Position numbers and translations under genes: made by a program. Of a stretch of DNA of 64,000 nt, positions 57,550 through 64,000 are shown in pieces. This DNA is from Armatimonadota bacterium (GTDB lineage Bacteria > Armatimonadota > HRBIN16). The stretch is from assembly GCA_026003175.1 (NCBI GenBank), contig BPGT01000003.1, positions 62,001 through 126,000 on the forward strand, in the 5' to 3' direction. The notes beneath the pieces were generated by a model. It did no database searches and was not told the DNA's origin. It saw only the letters and a program-made list of their open reading frames with translations. Position 1 is the stretch's first letter. Every line of letters starts with the position of its first letter.

Positions 57550-59697
57550 TCAAGGCGAGGGGAGTAACACCCAGCCGGTCATCGCGGGTATCCCCAGGGA
57601 GAGCCATCCGCCGCGTTGCACGGCAATGCGCTGAGGTGTGGTGCTTCCATCCGAGCGCAATATTACACCAAAGGCGTGCGCAGCCGCAGGCAGTTTGAGT
57701 CGGACAGCGGCTGGCTTTTCGCCATTGTTCAGCACCACCAGCACCTGCTCTTTGCCGTGCTGGCGCAGGTAGGCATACACGTTTTGTCTGTCATCGGTCA
57801 GCAGGGTTACCCACTCGCCGCGGCGCAGGGCGGTATGCTGTTTGCGCAGGTGTATCAGCGCAGTCACGTAGTCCCGCAGTGCTTTGCCCTCCGCAGACGG
57901 GTTCCAGTCCATCGGTCGGCGGTTGTCGGGGATGTTTCCGCCTTCCATGCCCACCTCATCTCCGTAGTAGATAGCGGGTGCGCCGGGCAGGGTCATTTGC
58001 AACATGAACGCTAGCCGTACCTTGCGCCAGTCTCCGCCGCACAGGGTGCGTAGCCGCTGGGTATCGTGACTGCCGAGCATGTTGTACATACCGTACGTCA
58101 CCGCGCGCGGATAGGTCATCGCCAACAGACGCAGGCGTTCATCCAGTACCGAAGGCGGGGTGCGACGAAAAGCTACCCAGTCCAGCACGATACCGCGCCA
58201 GGGGTAGTTCATCACCGCGTCGAACATGTCGCCGCGCAGCCAGTGTGTGGCATCGCCCCATATCTCGCCGATGATGACCGCATCGGGACGTACACGCTTG
58301 ACCTCACGTCGAAACTCACGCCAGAAGTGGTCGGGCACCTCGTTCGCCACGTCTAGTCGCCAGCCGTCAAAGGGCACTCGCTGCATCCAGGGGAGAATCA
58401 CCTGATTCAGGAGATAGTCCCGCACCTCGGGGTTCTCGTGGTTCAATTTGGGCACGTAGGGAATGCCCCACCATGCGGAGTAGGGCGCAGGGTTCTCTAT
58501 CCGCACCGGGAATCGGTGCACGGTGAACCAGTCACGGTATGCCGAAGCCTCCTGTTTCTCCAGCAGGTCACGGAAGGCGAAGAAATGCACGCCCACGTGA
58601 TTGAACACACCGTCCAATATCAGACGCATCCCCCGCCGCTTGAGCTCGCGACACAGGGTGATGAACGCCTCATCGCCCCCGAAATGCGGGTCTACACGGG
58701 TGTAGTCGTCGGTGTCGTACTTGTGGTGTGTGACGGAGGTGAAAATGGGCGTCAGGTAGATCGCCGTGACGCCCAGCTGGTGCAAATAGTCTACCTTCTG
58801 CACCACGCCCCACAGGTCGCCGCCGAAGAACTGGTCGGTACGTCCGGTTTCGTCCAGCGGTCTGTTGGGGTCAGGGTCGTTGGTAGGGTCGGCGTTCAGG
58901 AAACGGTCGGGCACAATCTGGTAGAAAATCGCGTCGGCTGTCCACGCGGGAACCTGCACCTCAGGCAATCGCTCTGGCTGTAGGCGAAACCACTGCACCG
59001 GCTTCACATCGGTGGCTCCTTGGGGAGAAAGCCACACCTGCCTGCCTCCGTCCTGCACCGAAAACAGGTAGTGCAACGAGCGTCGCGGAACGCTCAGCTG
59101 ATAGTAGGCGAAGAGCGTATCCCGTACGACGCACGGCAGGGGCTTCTTCACGAACCGCTTGCCATCGTACAGGGTGATGGTCACCTCCTGCACATCATCC
59201 CGTCGTGTGCGCAAGGTGATTACCGCGTTCTGTCCATCAGCGTGCAGGTAGAACATCTCACGCGGCTCATGGCGCAAGGCAGAGAGGGTGATGACCCTAT
59301 CCCCTGTGCGAGCAGGGGGATTGACGCCCTTCGCTTCCACAACCAGCAGGGAATTGATATTGCCCATGCCGTCGTCCACATTTTGCACGGCGTGGGGGTC
59401 GGTGCGCCAGTCTTGACCGTTGACCACGAACTTATACTGGTACACGCCCGGCATCAAGTGCAGGGTGAGCGTCCACGTTTTGCCGCCGTCTTCGCTGTGC
59501 ATGGGATGGCGTCCCACTTGCCAGTCGTTGAATGTCCCTGCCAGATAGACGCTTTGCACTGGCTCGTCCAGCTGAAGGCGAAAGGTAACGGGGACGCCGT
59601 CCTGCGCGTATGCCCCAGCGGTGGTGAGCAGCAACAAGAAGGTGAGAAGAAGGCAGATGAGAAACCGAACCTCCCGTCCTCCTTCCCTGCGCGGCAA
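57550..59697 (-). CDS. secreted neopullulanase/cyclomaltodextrinase-type GH13 with N-terminal starch-binding domains
   Basis: 715 residues if the TTG at 59697 starts it; AGAGGTGAG lies 10 bases upstream and a signal peptide follows (VRFLICLLLTFLLLLTTAGA). Residues about 25-115 are a CBM48-like domain (SVYLAGTFNDWQ, YQYKFVVNGQDW), about 120-225 a CBM34-like domain, then the barrel: FYQIVPDRF, D449 (GWRLDVAN), E478 (IIGEIWG), D545 (GSHDTQRL). Hydrolyses maltodextrins, cyclodextrins or pullulan outside the cell. The frame stays open through tandem repeats to 60003, overlapping lacI; that extension is rejected. Confidence 0.88.
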   Translation of the reverse strand: MPRREGGREVRFLICLLLTFLLLLTTAGAYAQDGVPVTFRLQLDEPVQSVYLAGTFNDWQVGRHPMHSEDGGKTWTLTLHLMPGVYQYKFVVNGQDWRTDPHAVQNVDDGMGNINSLLVVEAKGVNPPARTGDRVITLSALRHEPREMFYLHADGQNAVITLRTRRDDVQEVTITLYDGKRFVKKPLPCVVRDTLFAYYQLSVPRRSLHYLFSVQDGGRQVWLSPQGATDVKPVQWFRLQPERLPEVQVPAWTADAIFYQIVPDRFLNADPTNDPDPNRPLDETGRTDQFFGGDLWGVVQKVDYLHQLGVTAIYLTPIFTSVTHHKYDTDDYTRVDPHFGGDEAFITLCRELKRRGMRLILDGVFNHVGVHFFAFRDLLEKQEASAYRDWFTVHRFPVRIENPAPYSAWWGIPYVPKLNHENPEVRDYLLNQVILPWMQRVPFDGWRLDVANEVPDHFWREFRREVKRVRPDAVIIGEIWGDATHWLRGDMFDAVMNYPWRGIVLDWVAFRRTPPSVLDERLRLLAMTYPRAVTYGMYNMLGSHDTQRLRTLCGGDWRKVRLAFMLQMTLPGAPAIYYGDEVGMEGGNIPDNRRPMDWNPSAEGKALRDYVTALIHLRKQHTALRRGEWVTLLTDDRQNVYAYLRQHGKEQVLVVLNNGEKPAAVRLKLPAAAHAFGVILRSDGSTTPQRIAVQRGGWLSLGIPAMTGWVLLPSP

Positions 59698-59710
59698 GGG
59701 AGCGTGCTCA

Positions 59711-59895
59711 CCTCTGCCTGTGGGAGAGAGGTGCAATGGTGGATGACCTAACCCCCTGTCCCCCTTCCCTGCGAGGGAAGGGGGCAACTCCCCTCTGCCT
59801 GTGGGAGAGGGGTGCAATGGTGGATGACCTAACCCTCTGTCCCCCTTCCCTGCGAGGGAAGGGGGCAACTCCCCTCTGCCTGTGGGAGAGAGGTT
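59711..59895. repeat. 2.3 tandem copies of an 81-bp repeat between GH13 and lacI
   Basis: Units begin at 59711 and 59792, with a partial third at 59873. Each carries the hairpin CCCCCTTCCCTGC/GAGGGAAGGGGG and the phrase CTCTGCCTGTGGGAGAG. 81 is divisible by 3, so the GH13 frame reads through as LSPTGRGELPPSLAGKG units. The first hairpin is nearly the same as one inside the MITEs. The repeat also supplies the ribosome site used by the TTG start of the GH13 gene. Confidence 0.9.
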
Positions 59896-59932
59896 GGGGG
59901 AGAGGTTCCCGATCACCCTGCGCATTGCAACC

Positions 59933-60943
59933 TCACGCTGACGCCCTCTCCACCAGATGGCAGGGCACAATGTAACGCCGTTGAGGCACTTCACGCTCCT
60001 CAATCTGGTGAATCAGCACCTCCGTTGCCATCTGGGCGAGTGCACGAATGTCTACCGCTACCGAGCTCAGCGGCGGGTCTACGTACTGGCAGAAGGGCGA
60101 ATCGTTGAAGCCGATGACCGCCAGTTGCTGCGGGATAGAAGTACCGCGTTCCCTTGCGGCACGCAACGCGCCGACAGCCACCAGGTCATCTACCGCCACT
60201 ACCGCTGTAGGTGGGTTCGGCAGGCTGAGCAACCGGCTCATGGCGCGGTAGCCGTGTTCCTCGCTAAAATCGCCCCAGACGACCAGTTCAGGGACACAGC
60301 ACACCCCTGCTTCTTTCAACGCCTGCTGGTAACCGGTATAGCGGTCTTCACACACAAAGAGCCCACGTGGCCCGCTGATATGAGCAATTCGCCGGTGTCC
60401 CTTACGCAGCAGATATTCGGTCGCCATACGCCCCGCGCCGATGTTGTCGTTGTCTACCGAGTACACCGCATCGATCGGCTCGTAGCGCCCGATGAGCACG
60501 AAGGGAAAACCCTCTTCCAGCAGGCGAGGCATCCGTTCGTCTCGCGTTTGCGGTTCCACCAAAATCAGCCCGTCCACGCGGCGTGTGCGCAACAGGTCTT
60601 CGTAGATAGCGCGCCGCGACTGCACCGCCCGCGCTGCATCCACGCACAGGTGGTATCCCGCTTTGCCGGCGAACTCGATGATAGAGGCGATAAGTGCGCT
60701 GAAGAAGGGGTCACGGGCAAGCTGCTTGGGGGAGCGGTGCACCACCAGCCCCAGGATTCCCGTGCGCTGCGAGCGCAGAGATTGGGCACGGGCGTCGGGC
60801 ACGTAGCCGTGCTTTTCGATAACCGCCAGCACACGCTGGCGCAGCTCCTCGTTCACGCGCGGGTCGCCGCGCAACACCCGCGAGACGGTCGCCTGCGACA
60901 CCCGCGACAGTTTGGCTATCTGGTTCTGCGTCAGTTCAGGCAT
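59933..60943 (-). CDS. LacI-family repressor of the starch genes (second)
   Basis: 336 residues. HTH LTQNQIAKLSRVSQATVSRVL (only landmarks quoted) at 4-24, hinge ARAQSLRSQRTG, then the sugar-binding core with FVLIGRYEPIDAVYSVDND and CHLVERAS end. The gene has its own operator GAATACGTATTC 12 bases upstream and reads into the GH13 gene (59697). The same operator before the alpha-amylase gene makes maltose/maltodextrin a likely inducer (inference). Confidence 0.93.
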   Translation of the reverse strand: MPELTQNQIAKLSRVSQATVSRVLRGDPRVNEELRQRVLAVIEKHGYVPDARAQSLRSQRTGILGLVVHRSPKQLARDPFFSALIASIIEFAGKAGYHLCVDAARAVQSRRAIYEDLLRTRRVDGLILVEPQTRDERMPRLLEEGFPFVLIGRYEPIDAVYSVDNDNIGAGRMATEYLLRKGHRRIAHISGPRGLFVCEDRYTGYQQALKEAGVCCVPELVVWGDFSEEHGYRAMSRLLSLPNPPTAVVAVDDLVAVGALRAARERGTSIPQQLAVIGFNDSPFCQYVDPPLSSVAVDIRALAQMATEVLIHQIEEREVPQRRYIVPCHLVERASA

Positions 60944-60955
60944 GGCTTGCGAATG

Positions 60956-60967
60956 GAATACGTATTC
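60956..60967. promoter_or_regulatory. LacI-type operator (autoregulatory)
   Basis: GAATACGTATTC, identical to 45301-45312. It lies right after the -10 TATACT of the lacI promoter, where binding would block transcription. Confidence 0.8.
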
Positions 60968-60975
60968 TGAGAAAC

Positions 60976-61004
60976 AGTATATCCGTGTCGGGGCGGGTTG
61001 TCAA
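60976..61004 (-). promoter_or_regulatory. lacI promoter
   Basis: Minus strand: TTGACA, 17 bases, TATACT. Its -35 box is one arm of the palindrome at 60997-61024 that it shares with the divergent LuxR-gene promoter. Confidence 0.8.
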
Positions 61005-61024
61005 GAGCAATTACTCTTGACAAC
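60997..61024. promoter_or_regulatory. palindrome forming the -35 boxes of two divergent promoters
   Basis: GTTGTCAAGAG, six bases CAATTA, CTCTTGACAAC: a perfect 11-bp inverted repeat. Each arm contains TTGACA; the minus arm serves lacI, the plus arm serves the LuxR-type gene. A dimeric protein bound here would cover both. Confidence 0.75.
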
Positions 61025-61045
61025 CTGTGCACCCGGTTTTATGCT
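61017..61045 (+). promoter_or_regulatory. promoter of the LuxR-type HTH gene
   Basis: TTGACA, 17 bases, TATGCT, 34 bases before the ATG at 61079. Confidence 0.7.
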
Positions 61046-61078
61046 ATATCCAGCATTCTACCGCAAGAGGTATCCTGT

Positions 61079-61510
61079 ATGGCTACCGTATGGCTGATCT
61101 GTCCGGATGCAGTGTTACGCGCACGTCTGTTGCGGTGCTTGCGTGATGGGGAGCAGGTGACCGTATGCGTGAAGCCGTGCGTTGCGGATGCGGTGGTGGT
61201 AGTGCCTCCTGCGTTCACACAGGCTCAGGTGGAGACATTGCGGGCGTGTGTGGACACGGGCAGTGTACGTGAGGCGGCGAAGCGCAGGTGCTGTTCGGAG
61301 CAGACGGTTCGGCGTCATCTGGCGGCGGCGCGAGCGCGGGTGGGTGCGCAGAACGTGGCGCAGTTAGTGTATATCGCGTGCGCGCTGGGTTTATTAAACG
61401 CTGTATCTAGTGCAAATTGGGTACAAAAATGGCAAAATTTAGGTATTGACGCGGGGGGGGGACAGAGTAGAATAGAGGTAGAAAACTCTCAAAGGAGGAG
61501 GTTGAGGAAG
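61079..61510 (+). CDS. small LuxR-type DNA-binding protein (frame runs on into the next gene)
   Basis: AAGAGGT precedes the ATG at 61079. The first ~45 residues (MATVWLICPDAVLRARLLRC...) look like a worn-down receiver domain. Residues about 46-110 are a LuxR-type HTH (TQAQVETLRACVDTGSVREA, CCSEQTVRRHLAAARARVG). Beyond this the frame has no stop; it continues through a G9 run (61453-61461) straight into the Cys-rich gene. With eight or ten Gs it would stop within a few codons (about 61469-61474). I therefore place the natural end near 61470. Codons are unusually G/T-ending, like the second half of the transposase gene. Confidence 0.65.
61446..61473 (+). promoter_or_regulatory. promoter with a G9 run in its spacer
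   Basis: TTGACG, 16 bases, TAGAAT. The spacer holds nine consecutive Gs (61453-61461). Gain of one G gives the optimal 17-base spacing, so slippage could tune transcription of the Cys-rich gene. Confidence 0.55.
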
Positions 61511-61969
61511 ATGTTTTTGTGGAACGTCGCACGGATTAGATCTGCGTTCTGCATGCTCTTTGCGTTGGGGGCATGGTACCTGGTGGCGTTCGTTAGCAGT
61601 TCCTACTCTTGCCCTGATGATTGCCTCGGTACCAAGCCTGTGTCGATCCAGCCACTATCCGCCACCGGTGTAGATCCCCAAGAGAACCCTCCGCCAGTGC
61701 GCAATTTATGGGGCTACACATGCTCCTACAACCACGTAGCCAAGTGCACTACAAAGAATTGCCAGAACTCTGGTGGCAGTATTGGCGGCTGGCAGTTTGC
61801 CAGTTGGAAGTTTGTGAGCGACAATGTTCCTTATCCACGCTGTATCGTGGAGAAGGGTTCTATCTGTACCTACCAACCGCAAGCCTGTGGGACCTTTTAT
61901 TACTATGCGCTAGCCAACTGTATGGGCAAGGTGTACTCGAAGCCTGGATATCTGGAGCGGTGTTTCTGA
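61511..61969 (+). CDS. small secreted Cys-rich protein
   Basis: 152 residues from the ATG at 61511 (AAAGGAGGAGG upstream; TTG at 61502 is an alternative). Signal peptide or anchor (AFCMLFALGAWYLVAFVSSS), then ten cysteines in about 115 residues, including SCPDDC, KCTTKNC, ICTYQPQAC and ERC near the end, plus many aromatic residues. Five disulfides are plausible. No family recognised. It precedes a lipoprotein and an O-antigen-ligase-type protein on the same strand, so a cell-surface role is likely. Confidence 0.7.
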   Translation: MFLWNVARIRSAFCMLFALGAWYLVAFVSSSYSCPDDCLGTKPVSIQPLSATGVDPQENPPPVRNLWGYTCSYNHVAKCTTKNCQNSGGSIGGWQFASWKFVSDNVPYPRCIVEKGSICTYQPQACGTFYYYALANCMGKVYSKPGYLERCF

Positions 61970-62042
61970 TAAAGCCAGGCAGCAGGCAGGAGCCTCTTGG
62001 CTCCCGCCTGCTCTTGTACCCCGCGGGAGGGTGGATGAAGCC

Positions 62043-63236
62043 ATGAAGAGACAGAATATCTTGTCACTCTCGGTGATAGCAGCTGTTTCAGTCACGTCGT
62101 GCCTGGCAGGCTGTGCGAAAAGGACAAATCATATAGCCACCGCAACCGAGCCGCTAAAGGAAGCGGATTTCTGCAGCGTTACACGGCTGTGCTCCATATC
62201 TCGTGATAATTCGGCGGAGCAGAACTTTTCGCAGTTGTTTAGGCGGCACGAAGCAGCTATCAAACGTCTCAAGGGTATAGATGCTACATTGCGGTGTGTG
62301 CAAACAGAGTTTGTGCCGGTCGCAGGGCGAGGCGATAAAGTTACGGTACGGCGCGATACGGCAACTGTCAGGTGCAAGCTGGACATCGAGGGGCGGCGTT
62401 ACCAGCTCACTGGTGCCAAACCAGGGGGCGGAGAGGCGTTCTTTGAAAGCGTCTGCAACTCCCAGACCTGTGCAATCGTGAAGGAACGAGCTCATCACGA
62501 TTCACGCAGCCCAGCGTTTGCTGCAACGATTGCTTATGCGAGCAACACAGACATTCGGACAAGCGTGCTTCAAGCACCTGGCATTGTCCACTGGCTGGAA
62601 GCGCTGCTTATGCATCGGGTTGGCCCCCTGAACCCTGCTGGAGTAGTAGGAGAGGGGTGGCTCGGTTTGTGGCAAGGACACCTCCCGGATCCCAAAGAGG
62701 TAAGCAGATTCTCTTTCGTTGGAAATGATGTGTTGCCCGGATTCGGAATCTGCTACGTCTATTCCCTCACCTTCAGCGGTTCTGCCTTCAGAGGCTATCG
62801 GGCGTGGTTATGGTTTACAGATTCTGCACAGTGTGTACGAAGTGTCGAGATGGTTGAGCAGACGAACATGGTATACGTGCTTGAGGTAAAGAACACCTGT
62901 AGTAACGGTACGGTTTCTATACCCCAACGTGTGGTACGCAGCGACTACGTCTCTGCACGGCAGGCAGGTCAGTCTTTCCGCTCGGCGTCTCTGAGTCCGC
63001 TATTGACTGTTGAAGTCACCTTAAGCGATGTCTTGCTGAATCCAGAGTGGAAGGTGGGCGACTTCCAGATAGAGTTGCCTGCAAACACGCTGGTTTCGGA
63101 TGAACGGTACAAGCGCGTCTATCTGTACAGACCGACGGAGAGGAAGGGGTATCCCCTGTGGTTGGCAGCCGTACTGTCGCTGCTGTTTATACTATACCTG
63201 TGGCACAGAATGCGGATAAACCTCGGAAAGCGCTGA
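62043..63236 (+). CDS. lipoprotein with a C-terminal membrane segment
   Basis: 397 residues from the ATG at 62043. Lipobox LAGC after the signal segment LSLSVIAAVSVTSC; C-terminal membrane helix LWLAAVLSLLFILYLW followed by basic residues. So it should be anchored at both ends, which is unusual for a lipoprotein. The middle (about 60-340) is a large extracytoplasmic region resembling outer-membrane-lipoprotein sorting (LolA-like) folds only weakly. Function unknown. GCGGGAGGG precedes the ATG. Confidence 0.7.
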   Translation: MKRQNILSLSVIAAVSVTSCLAGCAKRTNHIATATEPLKEADFCSVTRLCSISRDNSAEQNFSQLFRRHEAAIKRLKGIDATLRCVQTEFVPVAGRGDKVTVRRDTATVRCKLDIEGRRYQLTGAKPGGGEAFFESVCNSQTCAIVKERAHHDSRSPAFAATIAYASNTDIRTSVLQAPGIVHWLEALLMHRVGPLNPAGVVGEGWLGLWQGHLPDPKEVSRFSFVGNDVLPGFGICYVYSLTFSGSAFRGYRAWLWFTDSAQCVRSVEMVEQTNMVYVLEVKNTCSNGTVSIPQRVVRSDYVSARQAGQSFRSASLSPLLTVEVTLSDVLLNPEWKVGDFQIELPANTLVSDERYKRVYLYRPTERKGYPLWLAAVLSLLFILYLWHRMRINLGKR

Positions 63237-63261
63237 CAAACACGGGAGGCGTCTTCGCGTG

Positions 63262-64000
63262 ATGTTGGTTCGCGGTAGCAGGGTTTGCCGTCCACTTCCT
63301 ATCTCGATCAGTCTGTGGGAGATGTTTGTCACTATCTTTCTCTTCCTGTTCGTTGCGGGGCTGGGACCTATCCCATTGCCCGGGAGCGCAACGATTGCTC
63401 TGCCGTATATAAACGCGCTCTTGGTCGAATCTACTGGGCAAGAGCACTTCGTTTACCTGGCGGGCTACCTGATACTACTTGGATTGACTGCACTTTCGCT
63501 GATGTTAGTGCTTCAACCGCAACCTGACAGCGCACCGCTTCGCTGGCTGAAGGTCTCAGCAACCTGTTTCTTCAGTCTGTATTTGCTTGACTGGTGGATT
63601 TCAACTGTAGAACCGTATCCGTACCGCTACGCGTGGCAGCCACTCTGCTGGGCTATTGTCTGGCACTTGGTCGCTACACAAAGTGACTCAGCGAAGTCGA
63701 TAAGATTAGTTAAGATCGCCACAATAGCTGCAAGCATTGCAGCATTGTATGGAGTGATATATTATATTGCAAATTACAATCAGTTTGTCACGCCAGGATT
63801 TGGCAAGCGCACCGCGGGAGTACACGTCACCCCAAACGTTCTGTATGGTATCAGCCTAGCAGCACTACCAGTTAGCATTTGCCTCACATCAGCGGCTAGG
63901 CTGAGGATCGAGAAACTTGCTTGGGGAACGAGCTCGCTCCTGTTAATCTTTGGGTTACTCTTCACCTACACCCGAACAGGCTGGTTGGCTTTTGCGATTG
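63262..64000 (+). CDS. O-antigen ligase / polymerase-type membrane protein (3' end outside window)
   Basis: The frame starts at the ATG at 63262 (a GTG at 63259 is out of phase) and is open to the right edge: at least 246 residues with about six hydrophobic segments. FTYTRTGWLAFAI at the end is the hallmark of Wzy/WaaL (O-antigen ligase, PF04932) proteins. It would join or polymerise surface glycans. It follows the lipoprotein gene by 25 bases. Confidence 0.75.
   Translation, partial: MLVRGSRVCRPLPISISLWEMFVTIFLFLFVAGLGPIPLPGSATIALPYINALLVESTGQEHFVYLAGYLILLGLTALSLMLVLQPQPDSAPLRWLKVSATCFFSLYLLDWWISTVEPYPYRYAWQPLCWAIVWHLVATQSDSAKSIRLVKIATIAASIAALYGVIYYIANYNQFVTPGFGKRTAGVHVTPNVLYGISLAALPVSICLTSAARLRIEKLAWGTSSLLLIFGLLFTYTRTGWLAFAI

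Noticed and set aside
59711-59895. CRISPR-like repeats
   Set aside because: Units are 81 bp, adjacent without spacers and contain hairpins; a tandem repeat, not an array.
60998-61969. One 323-residue fused protein of LuxR-type HTH plus Cys-rich domain
   Set aside because: The junction contains a promoter, a strong ribosome site and a new signal peptide, so two genes are far more likely; the fusion depends on the exact length of a G run.

Overview
The window comes from a bacterial chromosome of roughly 57-60% G+C. The mix of genes suggests a thermophilic, carbohydrate-using bacterium of the Armatimonadota type: a DUF1559 H-x-DG prepilin, S9 peptidase, L-type lectin/dockerin secreted protein, LL-diaminopimelate aminotransferase, several LacI regulators with secreted amylases, and short palindromic repeats. 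The phylum is inference from gene content, not a measured placement.

Layout. 1-2.3 kb: 3' part of an S9 peptidase and a small secreted metal-binding-type protein. 2.4-4.5 kb: a lectin/dockerin secreted protein interrupted by one in-frame stop codon. 4.5-9 kb (minus): PhyH dioxygenase, then miaA-hfq-dapF-dapL. 9.2-14.6 kb: PII-like protein, cupin, ChbG-type deacetylase, murJ, a HEAT-thioredoxin fusion and DUF554. 14.6-16.2 kb: acyl-CoA ligase. 16.5-22.8 kb: the fatty-acid/phospholipid operon yceD-rpmF-plsX-fabH-fabD-fabG-acpP-fabF. 22.8-25.2 kb: remnant of a uroporphyrinogen-decarboxylase-family gene and an NgoMIV-like restriction-modification pair with a frameshifted nuclease. 25.4-32.6 kb: ctaA, a membrane glycosyltransferase, a double alpha/beta hydrolase and a VIT-VWA protein. 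32.6-36.5 kb: an accessory island of five minus-strand genes (SnoaL, cupin, methyltransferase, flavin oxidase, monooxygenase) separated by attC-like sites, which looks like an integron cassette array without a visible integrase. 36.5-37.5 kb: a DDE insertion sequence. 37.6-43.5 kb: epimerase, GT4 glycosyltransferase, ABC exporter pair, proS. 43.5-48.8 kb: secreted alpha-amylase, recG, coaD and a coiled-coil protein. 48.8-53.2 kb: DUF1559 prepilin, a second restriction-modification pair, rpmE, DUF1385, AMMECR1. 53.3-60.9 kb: LacI regulator, GNAT-mutarotase-like giant fusion, neopullulanase-type GH13 and a second LacI. 61-64 kb: LuxR-type HTH, Cys-rich secreted protein, lipoprotein and an O-antigen-ligase-type membrane protein cut off by the window end.

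How the parts connect. The second LacI gene and the alpha-amylase gene 15.6 kb away both carry the 12-bp palindrome GAATACGTATTC just downstream of a near-consensus sigma-70 promoter, which predicts one starch/maltodextrin regulon that also takes in the GH13 gene behind lacI. The insertion sequence at 36.5 kb has the same terminal repeats as three 186-bp non-coding elements, each with a perfect 9-bp target duplication. The simplest reading is that its transposase moves these MITEs. One sits exactly at the ctaA stop codon and one exactly between the divergent alpha-amylase and recG promoters. Several genes are broken by single changes (lectin, both restriction nucleases) or reduced to ends (URO-D), so the accessory part of this genome is actively turning over.
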